Positions 1-5,920 of a stretch of DNA of 11,418 bases are shown here, piece after piece. Within the stretch, counting starts at the first letter, position 1, and the number at the start of each line of letters is the position of its first letter. This stretch comes from Clostridia bacterium (GTDB lineage Bacteria > Bacillota > Clostridia > UBA1381): contig CAADSR010000198.1 in NCBI GenBank assembly GCA_900751685.1, positions 1 to 11,418 on the forward strand, in the 5' to 3' direction. Position numbers and translations under genes: made by a program. The notes beneath the pieces are model-generated. The model ran no database searches. It was not told where the DNA came from and worked only from the letters and a program-made list of their open reading frames with translations.

Positions 1-92
1 GAAATTGAAAAGTTTTCAGCTGAAGGATGGCCTCTGCCATCCTTTTGAGTTTTTGAAAGAAAGGGACTCAAAAATGAGTTTGTCTACAGTCT
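1..92 (+). mobile_element. Probable right end of an insertion sequence (partial)
   Basis: The last 14 bases (79-92, TTTGTCTACAGTCT) are the exact reverse complement of AGACTGTAGACAAA at 11321-11334. Identity stops at the outer boundary of both copies, as expected for terminal inverted repeats. A short hairpin at 23-44 lies just inside this end, where the terminator of a plus-strand transposase would sit. Two reading frames remain open into this stretch and a third has a stop at 6-8, so the 3' end of the transposase gene cannot be assigned. The insertion-sequence reading is inference. A dispersed intergenic repeat is the alternative. Confidence 0.5.
23..50 (+). terminator. Short intrinsic terminator inside the left element
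   Basis: An 8-bp perfect stem (23-30 AAGGATGG with 37-44 CCATCCTT) with a 6-base loop is followed by TTGAGTTTTT, an interrupted T-tract. It would end a plus-strand transcript entering from the left, probably that of the element's transposase. Confidence 0.55.
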
Positions 93-136
93 AAGCAAAA
101 CCACCGGGTCTAACCAGACCCGGTGGTTTTGCTTAG
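91..136 (-). terminator. Long hairpin terminator of the LysR gene
   Basis: A perfect 20-bp stem (91-110 with 117-136) closes a 6-base loop, TAACCA. It lies 33 bases beyond the stop codon of the minus-strand LysR gene. The stem contains an A-run on one arm and a T-run on the other, so it could stop transcription from either side. Its outer two base pairs overlap the end of the putative insertion sequence, so the element appears to have inserted directly against this hairpin. Confidence 0.8.
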
Positions 137-169
137 AGCGGAAATTTTGTTTTGAATTTTCTCCCTGCT

Positions 170-1051
170 CTATCCATAGAATGCCTGCCGGAGCTTCTTT
201 AAAAAAATCCCCGCCGGTTTAGAGAAAACTTGATACTTCTTCCAAATAATATCCAAATTGACCTCCAGTCCTGGCGACAGGGGCCTAAAGCAAAGAGGGC
301 TTTTCCCTGTAGTATTAATCAATTTATCAATACACAGGGCACAGCCGATCCCTTCCTCTACCATCAGTGACGCATTATAGATCAGATTATAAGTCGTAAC
401 AATGTTTAGGTTCTCCGCCTCTTTTCCGAACCAATTCAAAATCTCACTTCCCACAAGGGACTGCCTAGAACCAATCAGCGGGATCCCTCTTAGATCTGCC
501 GGCTTTATTGACGCGCGGGAAGCAAGAGGGTGGTCTTTACGCATTAAAATCCCCCAGGTATCAGTAGCAGGCATTTGAATAAAATCATATTTGCTGAAAT
601 CCGCAGGTTCAATGATAATGCCAAAATCCAGTAACCCCTTATCCAGGCGCTCCATCACATCATTTGCGTTCCCGCTATGCAAATGAAAATGTACCTCGGG
701 ATATTGCTCCTGCATCTGTTTCGCAACCCTTGCAACAAGGCGCACCGCATCCGTCTCTCCCCCGCCGATACAAACATCACCGCTAATATGCTGATCCAGG
801 CATGTAAGCTCTGCCTCTGTTTTATCAGCCAGTTCAATGATCTCTCCCGCTCTTTTGCGCAACAATACCCCCTCTTCTGTAAGGGTGATCCGCCGACTTC
901 CACGGATAAACAATTTCTTTCCCAATTCTTTTTCCAATTCCATGATCTGGCGGGACAAGGTCGGCTGTGTAACATGCAAAAACTCTGCCGCTCCCGAAAT
1001 ACTTTCTTCTTTGGCTACCGCCAGAAAATACCGCAATACTCTTAGTTCCAT
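170..1051 (-). CDS. LysR-family transcriptional regulator
   Basis: The product is 293 residues, the usual size for LysR-type regulators. Residues 1-60 form the winged helix-turn-helix, with the family pattern AAEFLHVTQPTLSRQI followed by LEKELGKKLF and TLTEEG. Residues about 90-290 are the periplasmic-binding-like effector domain. These proteins bind DNA as tetramers and switch a target promoter on when a small ligand binds; the ligand here is unknown. The ATG at 1049-1051 has AAGGAGT at 1058-1064, six bases upstream. The gene is divergent from the 1190-4377 operon, which it most likely controls, and shares a 138-bp regulatory region with it. A promoter and an overlapping operator support autoregulation. 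A 20-bp hairpin ends the transcript. Family assignment is secure; the specific role is inferred from position. Confidence 0.95.
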   Translation of the reverse strand: MELRVLRYFLAVAKEESISGAAEFLHVTQPTLSRQIMELEKELGKKLFIRGSRRITLTEEGVLLRKRAGEIIELADKTEAELTCLDQHISGDVCIGGGETDAVRLVARVAKQMQEQYPEVHFHLHSGNANDVMERLDKGLLDFGIIIEPADFSKYDFIQMPATDTWGILMRKDHPLASRASIKPADLRGIPLIGSRQSLVGSEILNWFGKEAENLNIVTTYNLIYNASLMVEEGIGCALCIDKLINTTGKSPLCFRPLSPGLEVNLDIIWKKYQVFSKPAGIFLKKLRQAFYG

Positions 1052-1086
1052 ACGCCCACTCCTTTTTATTCCTCTTATTATAAGAA

Positions 1087-1115
1087 ATTATAACACGATA
1101 ATATATGCTTTTCAA
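1087..1115 (-). promoter_or_regulatory. Promoter of the LysR gene
   Basis: On the minus strand, TTGAAA (1110-1115) and TATAAT (1087-1092) are separated by 17 bases. The -35 box lies within the operator dyad at 1104-1120, so regulator bound there should block this promoter, the usual autorepression arrangement of LysR genes. Confidence 0.75.
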
Positions 1116-1120
1116 GCATA
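1104..1120. promoter_or_regulatory. LysR-type operator dyad (T-N11-A)
   Basis: TATGCTT, a 3-base spacer TTC, then AAGCATA form a perfect 7-bp inverted repeat that contains the T-N11-A core of LysR-family recognition sites. Its centre (1112) is about 66 bases upstream of the predicted start of the divergent operon transcript near 1178, the classic place for the recognition site of an activating LysR protein. AT-rich sequence at 1121-1137, next to the -35 box, may hold the weaker activation half-site. Binding is inferred from pattern and position. Confidence 0.7.
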
Positions 1121-1142
1121 AAATTATATTTAATATAGGCAT

Positions 1143-1171
1143 TTGACATATATCATTTCTGCCGTTATAAT
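1143..1171 (+). promoter_or_regulatory. Consensus promoter of the redox operon
   Basis: TTGACA (1143-1148) and TATAAT (1166-1171) are both perfect sigma-A boxes with a 17-base spacer. The predicted start near 1178 gives a leader of only about 12-15 bases, so the ribosome binding site (AAAGGAGGT, 1178-1186) would sit at the very 5' end of the mRNA. Confidence 0.85.
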
Positions 1172-1189
1172 GAAATCAAAGGAGGTGGC

Positions 1190-2047
1190 ATGATGAAAAA
1201 ATCAATACCGGTCTTATTCTTTTTCTCCCTGCTTTGCATAGGGCTTGTGGGCTGCGGGGCTGAAACCGTTCTCCAGGGCCGGCCATTTACGCTCGTCATG
1301 GAGGTTGGCGACCCTGTTATGACCGTCAATGGCGTAAAAAAAGAAATTGCTCCAGGAACGGATACTTATCCGGTCATTGTAGGCGGCCGTGCTTTTGTGC
1401 CGGCCCGTGCCATACTTGAAGAAATGGGCGGAACAATTCATTGGAACGGATTAAAACAGACTGTTACCGTCCTACTGGAAGCCAACACGATCATGCTTAC
1501 AATCGGCTCGGCAACCGCTTCCTTAAATGGTGAGGAATATTTTCTGGATGCACCCCCATTTATTTTAAACGGCAGGACCTACCTCCCGGTTCGCTTTATT
1601 ACTGAAAGCCTGGGATTTGAGGCTACATGGAATGAAGCATATCAGCACATTACGGTTTCAAAGCCAGTAGTATCTTCAAACACTGATTCAAAAGAGCTTC
1701 ATATTACTATTACAGCAGGTACACAGACATTTCCTGCCGTACTCTATGACAATGAAGCCACCCGGCAGTTAGCCAGTCTTTTACCACTGACATTGGACAT
1801 GGAGGAGCTCAACGGCAACGAAAAATATTTCTTTACAGAAAATAATTTTACCACGGCTCCTGAACAGCCCGGAACCATCCATACGGGTGATCTTATGCTG
1901 TATGGCCCCAATTGTATCGTGATTTTTTACGAGACCTTCCAAAGCCCTTACAGTTATACAAAGCTAGGCTTTGTCACAGATACTGAAGGCCTTGCAGCCG
2001 CCCTGGGAAGTGGAAGCGCCAAAATAGAAATAACAGCAGTAGCATAG
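1190..2047 (+). CDS. Lipoprotein with copper-amine-oxidase-N (stalk) repeats and a cyclophilin-like domain
   Basis: The product is 285 residues. A hydrophobic signal ends in the lipobox LVGC (residues 19-22), so it should be anchored by a lipidated cysteine outside the cell. Residues about 40-160 carry two copper amine oxidase N-terminal type units, seen as GRAFVPARAILEEMG and RTYLPVRFITESLG followed by W-N and a short beta strand. This module is a common surface stalk in Clostridia and does not imply oxidase activity. Residues 169-284 match the bacterial cyclophilin-like fold family (TFPAVLYDNEATRQLASLLP, then GDLMLY and IVIFYETF), whose role is unclear. The start could be ATG 1190 or ATG 1193; the ribosome binding site GGAGG at 1181-1185 is 4 bases from the first and 7 from the second, which favours 1193. 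It is the first gene of the LysR-linked operon, 16 bases before the proposed start of the next gene. Confidence 0.88.
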   Translation: MMKKSIPVLFFFSLLCIGLVGCGAETVLQGRPFTLVMEVGDPVMTVNGVKKEIAPGTDTYPVIVGGRAFVPARAILEEMGGTIHWNGLKQTVTVLLEANTIMLTIGSATASLNGEEYFLDAPPFILNGRTYLPVRFITESLGFEATWNEAYQHITVSKPVVSSNTDSKELHITITAGTQTFPAVLYDNEATRQLASLLPLTLDMEELNGNEKYFFTENNFTTAPEQPGTIHTGDLMLYGPNCIVIFYETFQSPYSYTKLGFVTDTEGLAAALGSGSAKIEITAVA

Positions 2048-2063
2048 AAAGAAGGAGATCACG

Positions 2064-2630
2064 ATTAATATTTTAGAAAGAGACTTGGCAGGCGAGGCAA
2101 TATCCTTAACGGACCCGGAATACTATAAGATCAAGCAGATTATCATTGAAGCACAAAAACTCTTGGCCGGGCTGAACCTTTCCTACCATTCCCGGGAAGA
2201 AGTTCAAAAAATTTTTGCTCAGCTGACCGCTCAGCCGGTCGATCCGTCTTTTGAATTGCTTCCGCCATTCTACACTGATTTTGGCCGGAACATCACAATC
2301 GGGAAAGACGTATTTATTAACCAAAACTGCACCTTTATGGACAGGGGCGGCATTGTATTGGAAGACCGTGTCCTGGTTGGTCCAAGAGTCAATCTGATCA
2401 CAACAAACCATGTTATTGATCCAAAAGAGCGGCGCCGTGTCCTATCAAAACCGATTCGGATCTGCACGAATGCATGGCTTGGAGCAGGCGCAACGGTCAC
2501 ACCGGGGGTGACCGTTGGTGAAAACGCCATCGTTGCCGCAGGCGCTGTAGTCACAAAAGATGTGCCAGCCGGCACTATTGTCGCAGGAGTCCCTGCAACC
2601 GTTCTAAAACAAATAAAAGGAGGAAATTAA
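2064..2630 (+). CDS. Sugar O-acetyltransferase (hexapeptide-repeat, maltose/galactoside acetyltransferase type), probable ATT start
   Basis: The product is 188 residues if read from ATT 2064. The N-terminal part (EYYKIKQIIIEAQKLLAGLN) matches the short helical region of maltose/galactoside O-acetyltransferases. Residues about 74-178 are left-handed beta-helix repeats (ITIGKDVFINQNC, IRICTNAWLGAGATVTPGVTVG, IVAAGAVVTKDVPAGTIVAG). H116 in TTNHVID is placed like the catalytic histidine of LacA. The family moves an acetyl group from acetyl-CoA to a sugar hydroxyl in the cytoplasm; the true acceptor is unknown. Start choice: AAGGAG at 2052-2057 is 6 bases before ATT 2064, and reading from there gives NILERDLAGEAISL, the expected family N-terminus. 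There is no in-frame ATG or GTG. TTG 2085 is the conventional alternative (181 residues), but it has no good binding site and would remove conserved residues. Confidence 0.88.
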   Translation: MNILERDLAGEAISLTDPEYYKIKQIIIEAQKLLAGLNLSYHSREEVQKIFAQLTAQPVDPSFELLPPFYTDFGRNITIGKDVFINQNCTFMDRGGIVLEDRVLVGPRVNLITTNHVIDPKERRRVLSKPIRICTNAWLGAGATVTPGVTVGENAIVAAGAVVTKDVPAGTIVAGVPATVLKQIKGGN

Positions 2631-2632
2631 AT

Positions 2633-3805
2633 ATGAGTTTTAATATGTATGTACCGACACGGATCATCTTTGGAAACGGCCGGTTAGATGAATTACACCA
2701 GCAGGAAATGCCGGGTAAAAAAGCATTGGTGGTTATTTCGGATGGAAAATCTGTCCATGAAAGCGGCGCATTGGAACGCTGCCAGCAGCAGCTTGACATG
2801 GCCGGGATCCAGACAGTCGTATATAGTAAGATCAATGCGAATCCCACTAAAAACACCGTCATGGAAGGCGCCCGGCGGGCCCGTGAGAACACCTGTGACT
2901 TTATCGTGGCTTTAGGCGGCGGCAGTGTGATGGATGCCGGCAAGGCCATTGCTATAATGGCAACGAATCCAGGTGATTTATGGGATTATGTCAGCGGCGG
3001 GTCCGGAAAAGCCCAGCCCCTCCAACAAGACCCGCTACCTGTCGTCTGTATTACGACTACCGCTGGCACAGGAAGCGAAGTGGACCAATGGGGCGTTGTG
3101 ACCAACGAGGAAACAAATGAAAAAATCGGCTGCGGTGGCTATGATTCTTTATTTCCCACCCTTGCCCTGGTCGACCCGGAACTGATGCGGAGTGTCCCCC
3201 CTAAATTCACTGCTTATCAGGGCTTTGATACTTTGTTCCACGCTACAGAAAGCTATATTTCTTCCTATGCCAATATGATGAGTGATATGTATGCACTTAC
3301 AGCGATTGAAAATGTAGGCAAATACCTTGCCCGGGCAGTAAAGAATGGAAATGATATGGAAGCACGGGAACATATGGCCTTTGCCAATACCCTTTCCGGC
3401 GTCGTCATGACCGTAAGCGTTACAACAGCGGAACATTCCATGGAACATGCTATGAGCGCTTATCATCCTGCACTCCCACACGGGGCAGGATTGATTTTAA
3501 TTTCAAAAGCTTTCTACGAATTTTTTATTGAAAACCACGCATGTGACGAACGCTTTATCCGCATGGCACGGGCGCTTGGTATGAAAGATGCCTCCAGACC
3601 AGAAGATTTTATTACAGCCCTTGTGAAACTTCAACAGCAATGCGGCGTAGACGGGCTTAAAATGTCCGATTATGGATTCACCCGGGATGAATTTGAAACA
3701 CTAGCAAAAAATGCCCGTGAGACTATGGGAGGGTTATTCTTGGCAAATCCCTCTGAAATGACTCAGGAGGACTGTGTCAAAATTTTTGAAAAATCGTTTC
3801 AATAA
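2633..3805 (+). CDS. Iron-containing alcohol dehydrogenase
   Basis: The product is 390 residues, the typical length of group III (Fe-dependent) alcohol dehydrogenases. They reversibly reduce aldehydes or ketones with NAD(P)H in the cytoplasm. The dinucleotide-binding stretch GGGSVMDAGKA (95-105) and the TTTAGTGSEV motif (141-150) are present. The four metal ligands can be placed by comparison with FucO: D199, H203, H268 and H283, with the accompanying H272. Nothing marks the substrate: butanol, lactaldehyde or propanediol-type activity are all possible. AAAAGGAGG (2615-2623) inside the end of the previous gene serves ATG 2633; only two bases separate the two genes, which indicates translational coupling. 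It is the third gene of the LysR-linked operon. Confidence 0.95.
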   Translation: MSFNMYVPTRIIFGNGRLDELHQQEMPGKKALVVISDGKSVHESGALERCQQQLDMAGIQTVVYSKINANPTKNTVMEGARRARENTCDFIVALGGGSVMDAGKAIAIMATNPGDLWDYVSGGSGKAQPLQQDPLPVVCITTTAGTGSEVDQWGVVTNEETNEKIGCGGYDSLFPTLALVDPELMRSVPPKFTAYQGFDTLFHATESYISSYANMMSDMYALTAIENVGKYLARAVKNGNDMEAREHMAFANTLSGVVMTVSVTTAEHSMEHAMSAYHPALPHGAGLILISKAFYEFFIENHACDERFIRMARALGMKDASRPEDFITALVKLQQQCGVDGLKMSDYGFTRDEFETLAKNARETMGGLFLANPSEMTQEDCVKIFEKSFQ

Positions 3806-3837
3806 GTCCTTATAAAACAGCGAAAGGAGGAAAATAC

Positions 3838-4377
3838 ATGAAAAATATTCTGATTTTTTCAACAAGCCCTAGAAAAGGCGGAAATTCTGAGATCTTAGCA
3901 GACGCATTTTCAAAAGGCGCTATAGAAAATGGCAACAAAACAGAAAAAATATACCTCAGTGAAAAGGAGCTTCATTTCTGCAAAGGCTGCCTAGCATGCC
4001 AGCATACGGGCAAATGTGTCATCCATGACGCTATGGATGAGATCATCCCAAAAATCATTGCTTCCGACATTATTGTATTTGCAACACCCATCTATTTTTA
4101 TGAAATGAGCGGCCAGATGAAGACCTTATTAGACCGTACTAACCCGGTCTTTCCAATCGAATATAATTTCCGTGATATTTACCTGCTGACTACTTCCGCA
4201 GATGAATATCCCCAATCCATGGACGGTGCTATAAAAGGGCTGGAGGGCTGGGTCCGCTGCTTTGAAAAAGTGCGGCTGGCTGGCGTAGTACGCGGCACGG
4301 GAGTAAACCGTTCAGGCGAGATCAATAATTTCCCTGATTTATTAAAAGAAGCCTATGAGCTTGGAAAATCAGCCTGA
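3838..4377 (+). CDS. Flavodoxin-family NAD(P)H-dependent oxidoreductase with compact cysteine motif (iron-sulfur flavoprotein type)
   Basis: The product is 179 residues. Residues 1-20 (ILIFSTSPRKGGNSEIL) form the FMN phosphate-binding loop of the NADPH-dependent FMN reductase/flavodoxin-like fold, and ATPIYFYEMSGQMKTLLDR (82-100) is the second flavin-contact region. C48, C51, C54 and C60 form CX2CX2CX5C, the compact motif that binds a 4Fe-4S cluster in archaeal and clostridial iron-sulfur flavoproteins. Such proteins move electrons between ferredoxin or NAD(P)H and small acceptors such as quinones, peroxide or oxygen. AAAGGAGG (3823-3830) is 7 bases before the ATG. It is the last gene of the LysR-linked operon, 32 bases after the dehydrogenase, and is followed by a strong terminator. 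An ordinary FMN reductase that keeps cysteines without a cluster is the alternative. Confidence 0.92.
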   Translation: MKNILIFSTSPRKGGNSEILADAFSKGAIENGNKTEKIYLSEKELHFCKGCLACQHTGKCVIHDAMDEIIPKIIASDIIVFATPIYFYEMSGQMKTLLDRTNPVFPIEYNFRDIYLLTTSADEYPQSMDGAIKGLEGWVRCFEKVRLAGVVRGTGVNRSGEINNFPDLLKEAYELGKSA

Positions 4378-4440
4378 TAAAGATGTATTAAAAACTGAAA
4401 TTTATCATAAATCTTTGTACCCCCCCTTTGAAAATAGAAC

Positions 4441-4490
4441 GAACAAAACCGGCACTCTTTAGACAGGAGCTTGCCGGTTTTGTTCTATTT
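4441..4490 (+). terminator. Intrinsic terminator of the LysR-linked operon
   Basis: A perfect 14-bp stem (4441-4454 with 4472-4485) is followed by TATTT and lies 63 bases after the flavodoxin-family stop codon. The stem contains GAACAAAACCGGCA. It separates the redox operon from the B12 operon promoter at 4551. Confidence 0.85.
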
Positions 4491-4550
4491 CTGACTCCAT
4501 TCGTCAAAATCCACTACCGGGTAGTCCAAAAGAATAGTACTTTTTCAGCA

Positions 4551-4580
4551 TTGACAGATAAAGGAGATTTATTGTATAAT
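4551..4580 (+). promoter_or_regulatory. Promoter of the B12 riboswitch operon
   Basis: TTGACA (4551-4556) and TATAAT (4575-4580) are perfect sigma-A boxes with an 18-base spacer. The predicted start near 4587 gives a leader of about 390 bases that holds the riboswitch and its terminator. The stretch 4491-4550 between the previous terminator and this promoter contains only a 13-base palindrome (4513-4525, ACTACCGGGTAGT) and no gene. Confidence 0.8.
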
Positions 4581-4604
4581 TTTTGTATAGAAACTTATAT
4601 TTTC

Positions 4605-4805
4605 ACACAATGTGTCCTATAGGGCGTGTAGCCCTATAGGGTGAAAAGGGAATCAGGTGAGAAACCTGAACGGAACTGCCGCTGTATACACTGAATGTTC
4701 TATCCTTATCGGTGAAAGCCGGTCACTGGAAAACTGGGAAGGCAAAGGATAGGTACACCGGGCATAAATGCCCGATAAGGTGTAAGTCAGAAGACCTGCA
4801 TTGAT
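4605..4805 (+). promoter_or_regulatory. Cobalamin (B12) riboswitch aptamer
   Basis: The conserved blocks occur in the right order: GGGTGAAAAGGGAA (4639-4652), the small CAGGTGAGAAACCTG hairpin (4654-4668), the core AACTGCCGCTGTATACACTGA (starting 4675), CACTGG then GGGAAGG (4724-4742), and the B12 box GTCAGAAGACCTGC (4786-4799). CAATG (4608-4612) can pair with CATTG (4799-4803) to close the aptamer. A side hairpin with stem GGGC and GCCC (4760-4763 with 4770-4773) lies before the box. The RNA binds adenosylcobalamin or a related corrinoid and normally lowers expression of uptake genes when B12 is plentiful. The genes downstream fit that role. Confidence 0.95.
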
Positions 4806-4877
4806 GCTTCTCTTAAATGGCGTATATTTTTAACGATGAGAGAGTATTTTATTTGCATGCAGATAAAAGTGAGACTC

Positions 4878-4924
4878 CCGCAGAGATACAGCTGTGGCAA
4901 TGGATACGATTGCCGCAGTTTTTT
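4878..4924 (+). terminator. Riboswitch expression platform: terminator with candidate antiterminator
   Basis: A 10-bp stem (4892-4901 with 4909-4918, one G-U pair) followed by six T (4919-4924) is a rho-independent terminator upstream of the first gene. CCGCAG occurs twice, at 4878-4883 and as part of the 3' arm at 4913-4918. The first copy can pair with CTGTGG (4892-4897), the 5' arm of the terminator, giving a competing antiterminator. ATGCAG (4857-4862) can also pair with CTGCAT (4796-4801) of the B12 box and aptamer-closing stem. This suggests B12 binding promotes termination; the alternative pairings are inferred by eye. Confidence 0.8.
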
Positions 4925-4974
4925 ATTGCGCCGGTATTTTTAATAATAACAAACATTTGACAGGAGGCAAACCT

Positions 4975-5910
4975 ATGAAACAACACCGGAACAAAATCAT
5001 TGCCGGCTTTATGATATTGGCTGTTTTAGCCCTAGCCTTTTGGTGGGGCGGAAACCCGCCGGAACTCAAAGCCGGAAAACCCACATCCCTGGTCACTGAG
5101 CATACAACCGTCCCTCCCACCTCGCCTCCGGCTGAGCCGCCTTCATCCAGCCCTGTCATGGAAGAAGAGCAGCAATTTGAGCCGGGAACAGAAGCATTCC
5201 TAAAACCGGAGCAAACAACTGACAGCAGCTCCGGCTCCCCATTGGCGGACAACCTGACAGAAAATGAAGGTGCAGCGCCTGAGAACAGGCCCGCTAACAC
5301 CCTTAGCGCAGAAGAAAAAGTAGAGCTAGCATCGCAAGCCACAGAAGATACTCTCCCGGAAACAATCCAGCAAGATGAAGCCTATTCTAATGGGGAAGGT
5401 ATGCAGATCGATGAATCCAGCGGCAAAGATCAATACCAGACTAATCCCGTACCTGCCGGAAAACCGGTCCCGGTAGAGCCTCAAAGTGCGGTGGTCACAG
5501 ATAAGGAGCTGACATGCACGTTTTCTGTCCGCTGCGATAGTATTTTAGACCATCTCACCTGGCTTGACCCCAAAAAGGCAGGCCTCATCCCCGCCGATGG
5601 TGTTATATATGAACAGCGCACAGTTTCTTTTTATGAAGGGGAAAGTGTATTTGATCTACTTTTACGCGAAATGAAAGACCATAAGATCCATCTTGAATTT
5701 ACAAATACGCCTATGAATAACAGCGCCTATATTGAAGGGATCAATAATATATATGAATTTGACTGCGGAGGGCTCTCGGGCTGGATATATAAAGTGAATG
5801 GCTGGGTCCCGAATTATGGCAGCTCACGTTATCAGTTAAAGCAAGGGGATAAAGTCGAATGGGTCTACACCTGTGATCTGGGTGCGGATGCAAATGGATT
5901 TTCGCGGTAG
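4975..5910 (+). CDS. Membrane-tethered DUF4430 (transcobalamin-like) protein, putative corrinoid-binding component
   Basis: The product is 311 residues. Residues 7-24 are an uncleaved signal anchor or signal peptide after a basic start (MKQHRNK); there is no lipobox. Residues about 26-178 are rich in Pro, Ser, Thr and Glu and look disordered, like a wall-spanning tether. Residues 180-303 are a DUF4430 domain, the family related to the C-terminal domain of animal transcobalamin and intrinsic factor, recognised by FYEGESVFDLLLREM and CGGLSGWIYKVNGWVPNYG, then YQLKQGDKVEWVY. Four cysteines (181, 187, 264, 300) lie in it and could form disulfides. The start is ATG 4975: AGGAGG at 4962-4967 is 7 bases upstream. 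The frame is open further upstream, but that part lies in the riboswitch terminator. Its place between a B12 riboswitch and an ECF transporter suggests it presents corrinoids to the transporter; binding is inferred. Confidence 0.88.
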   Translation: MKQHRNKIIAGFMILAVLALAFWWGGNPPELKAGKPTSLVTEHTTVPPTSPPAEPPSSSPVMEEEQQFEPGTEAFLKPEQTTDSSSGSPLADNLTENEGAAPENRPANTLSAEEKVELASQATEDTLPETIQQDEAYSNGEGMQIDESSGKDQYQTNPVPAGKPVPVEPQSAVVTDKELTCTFSVRCDSILDHLTWLDPKKAGLIPADGVIYEQRTVSFYEGESVFDLLLREMKDHKIHLEFTNTPMNNSAYIEGINNIYEFDCGGLSGWIYKVNGWVPNYGSSRYQLKQGDKVEWVYTCDLGADANGFSR

Positions 5911-5920
5911 GGGAAAAAAC

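Noticed and set aside
677..1045. Plus-strand open frame (122 codons) opposite the LysR gene
   Set aside because: It is antisense to the conserved helix-turn-helix coding region and shows no recognisable protein pattern.
1190..1660. Reading the lipoprotein as a copper amine oxidase
   Set aside because: Only the N-terminal stalk-type units are present. The catalytic domain of copper amine oxidases is absent and the protein is far too short.
4513..4525. Palindrome ACTACCGGGTAGT upstream of the B12 operon promoter
   Set aside because: It is a perfect 6-1-6 dyad but a single short copy, 26 bases before the -35 box. I cannot link it to any regulator and such sites arise by chance.
4428..4622. Small plus-strand open frame (64 codons) between the redox and B12 operons
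   Set aside because: It runs through the operon terminator, the B12 operon promoter and the start of the riboswitch, has no family-like sequence, and is explained by those elements.
4894..4974. In-frame upstream extension of the DUF4430 protein
   Set aside because: It would begin inside the riboswitch terminator stem and has no ribosome binding site, whereas ATG 4975 has AGGAGG at ideal spacing followed by a proper signal sequence.
5873..5920. In-frame upstream extension of EcfT
   Set aside because: It lies inside the DUF4430 coding end without a binding site. ATG 5921 follows AGGGG and gives a normal N-terminus.
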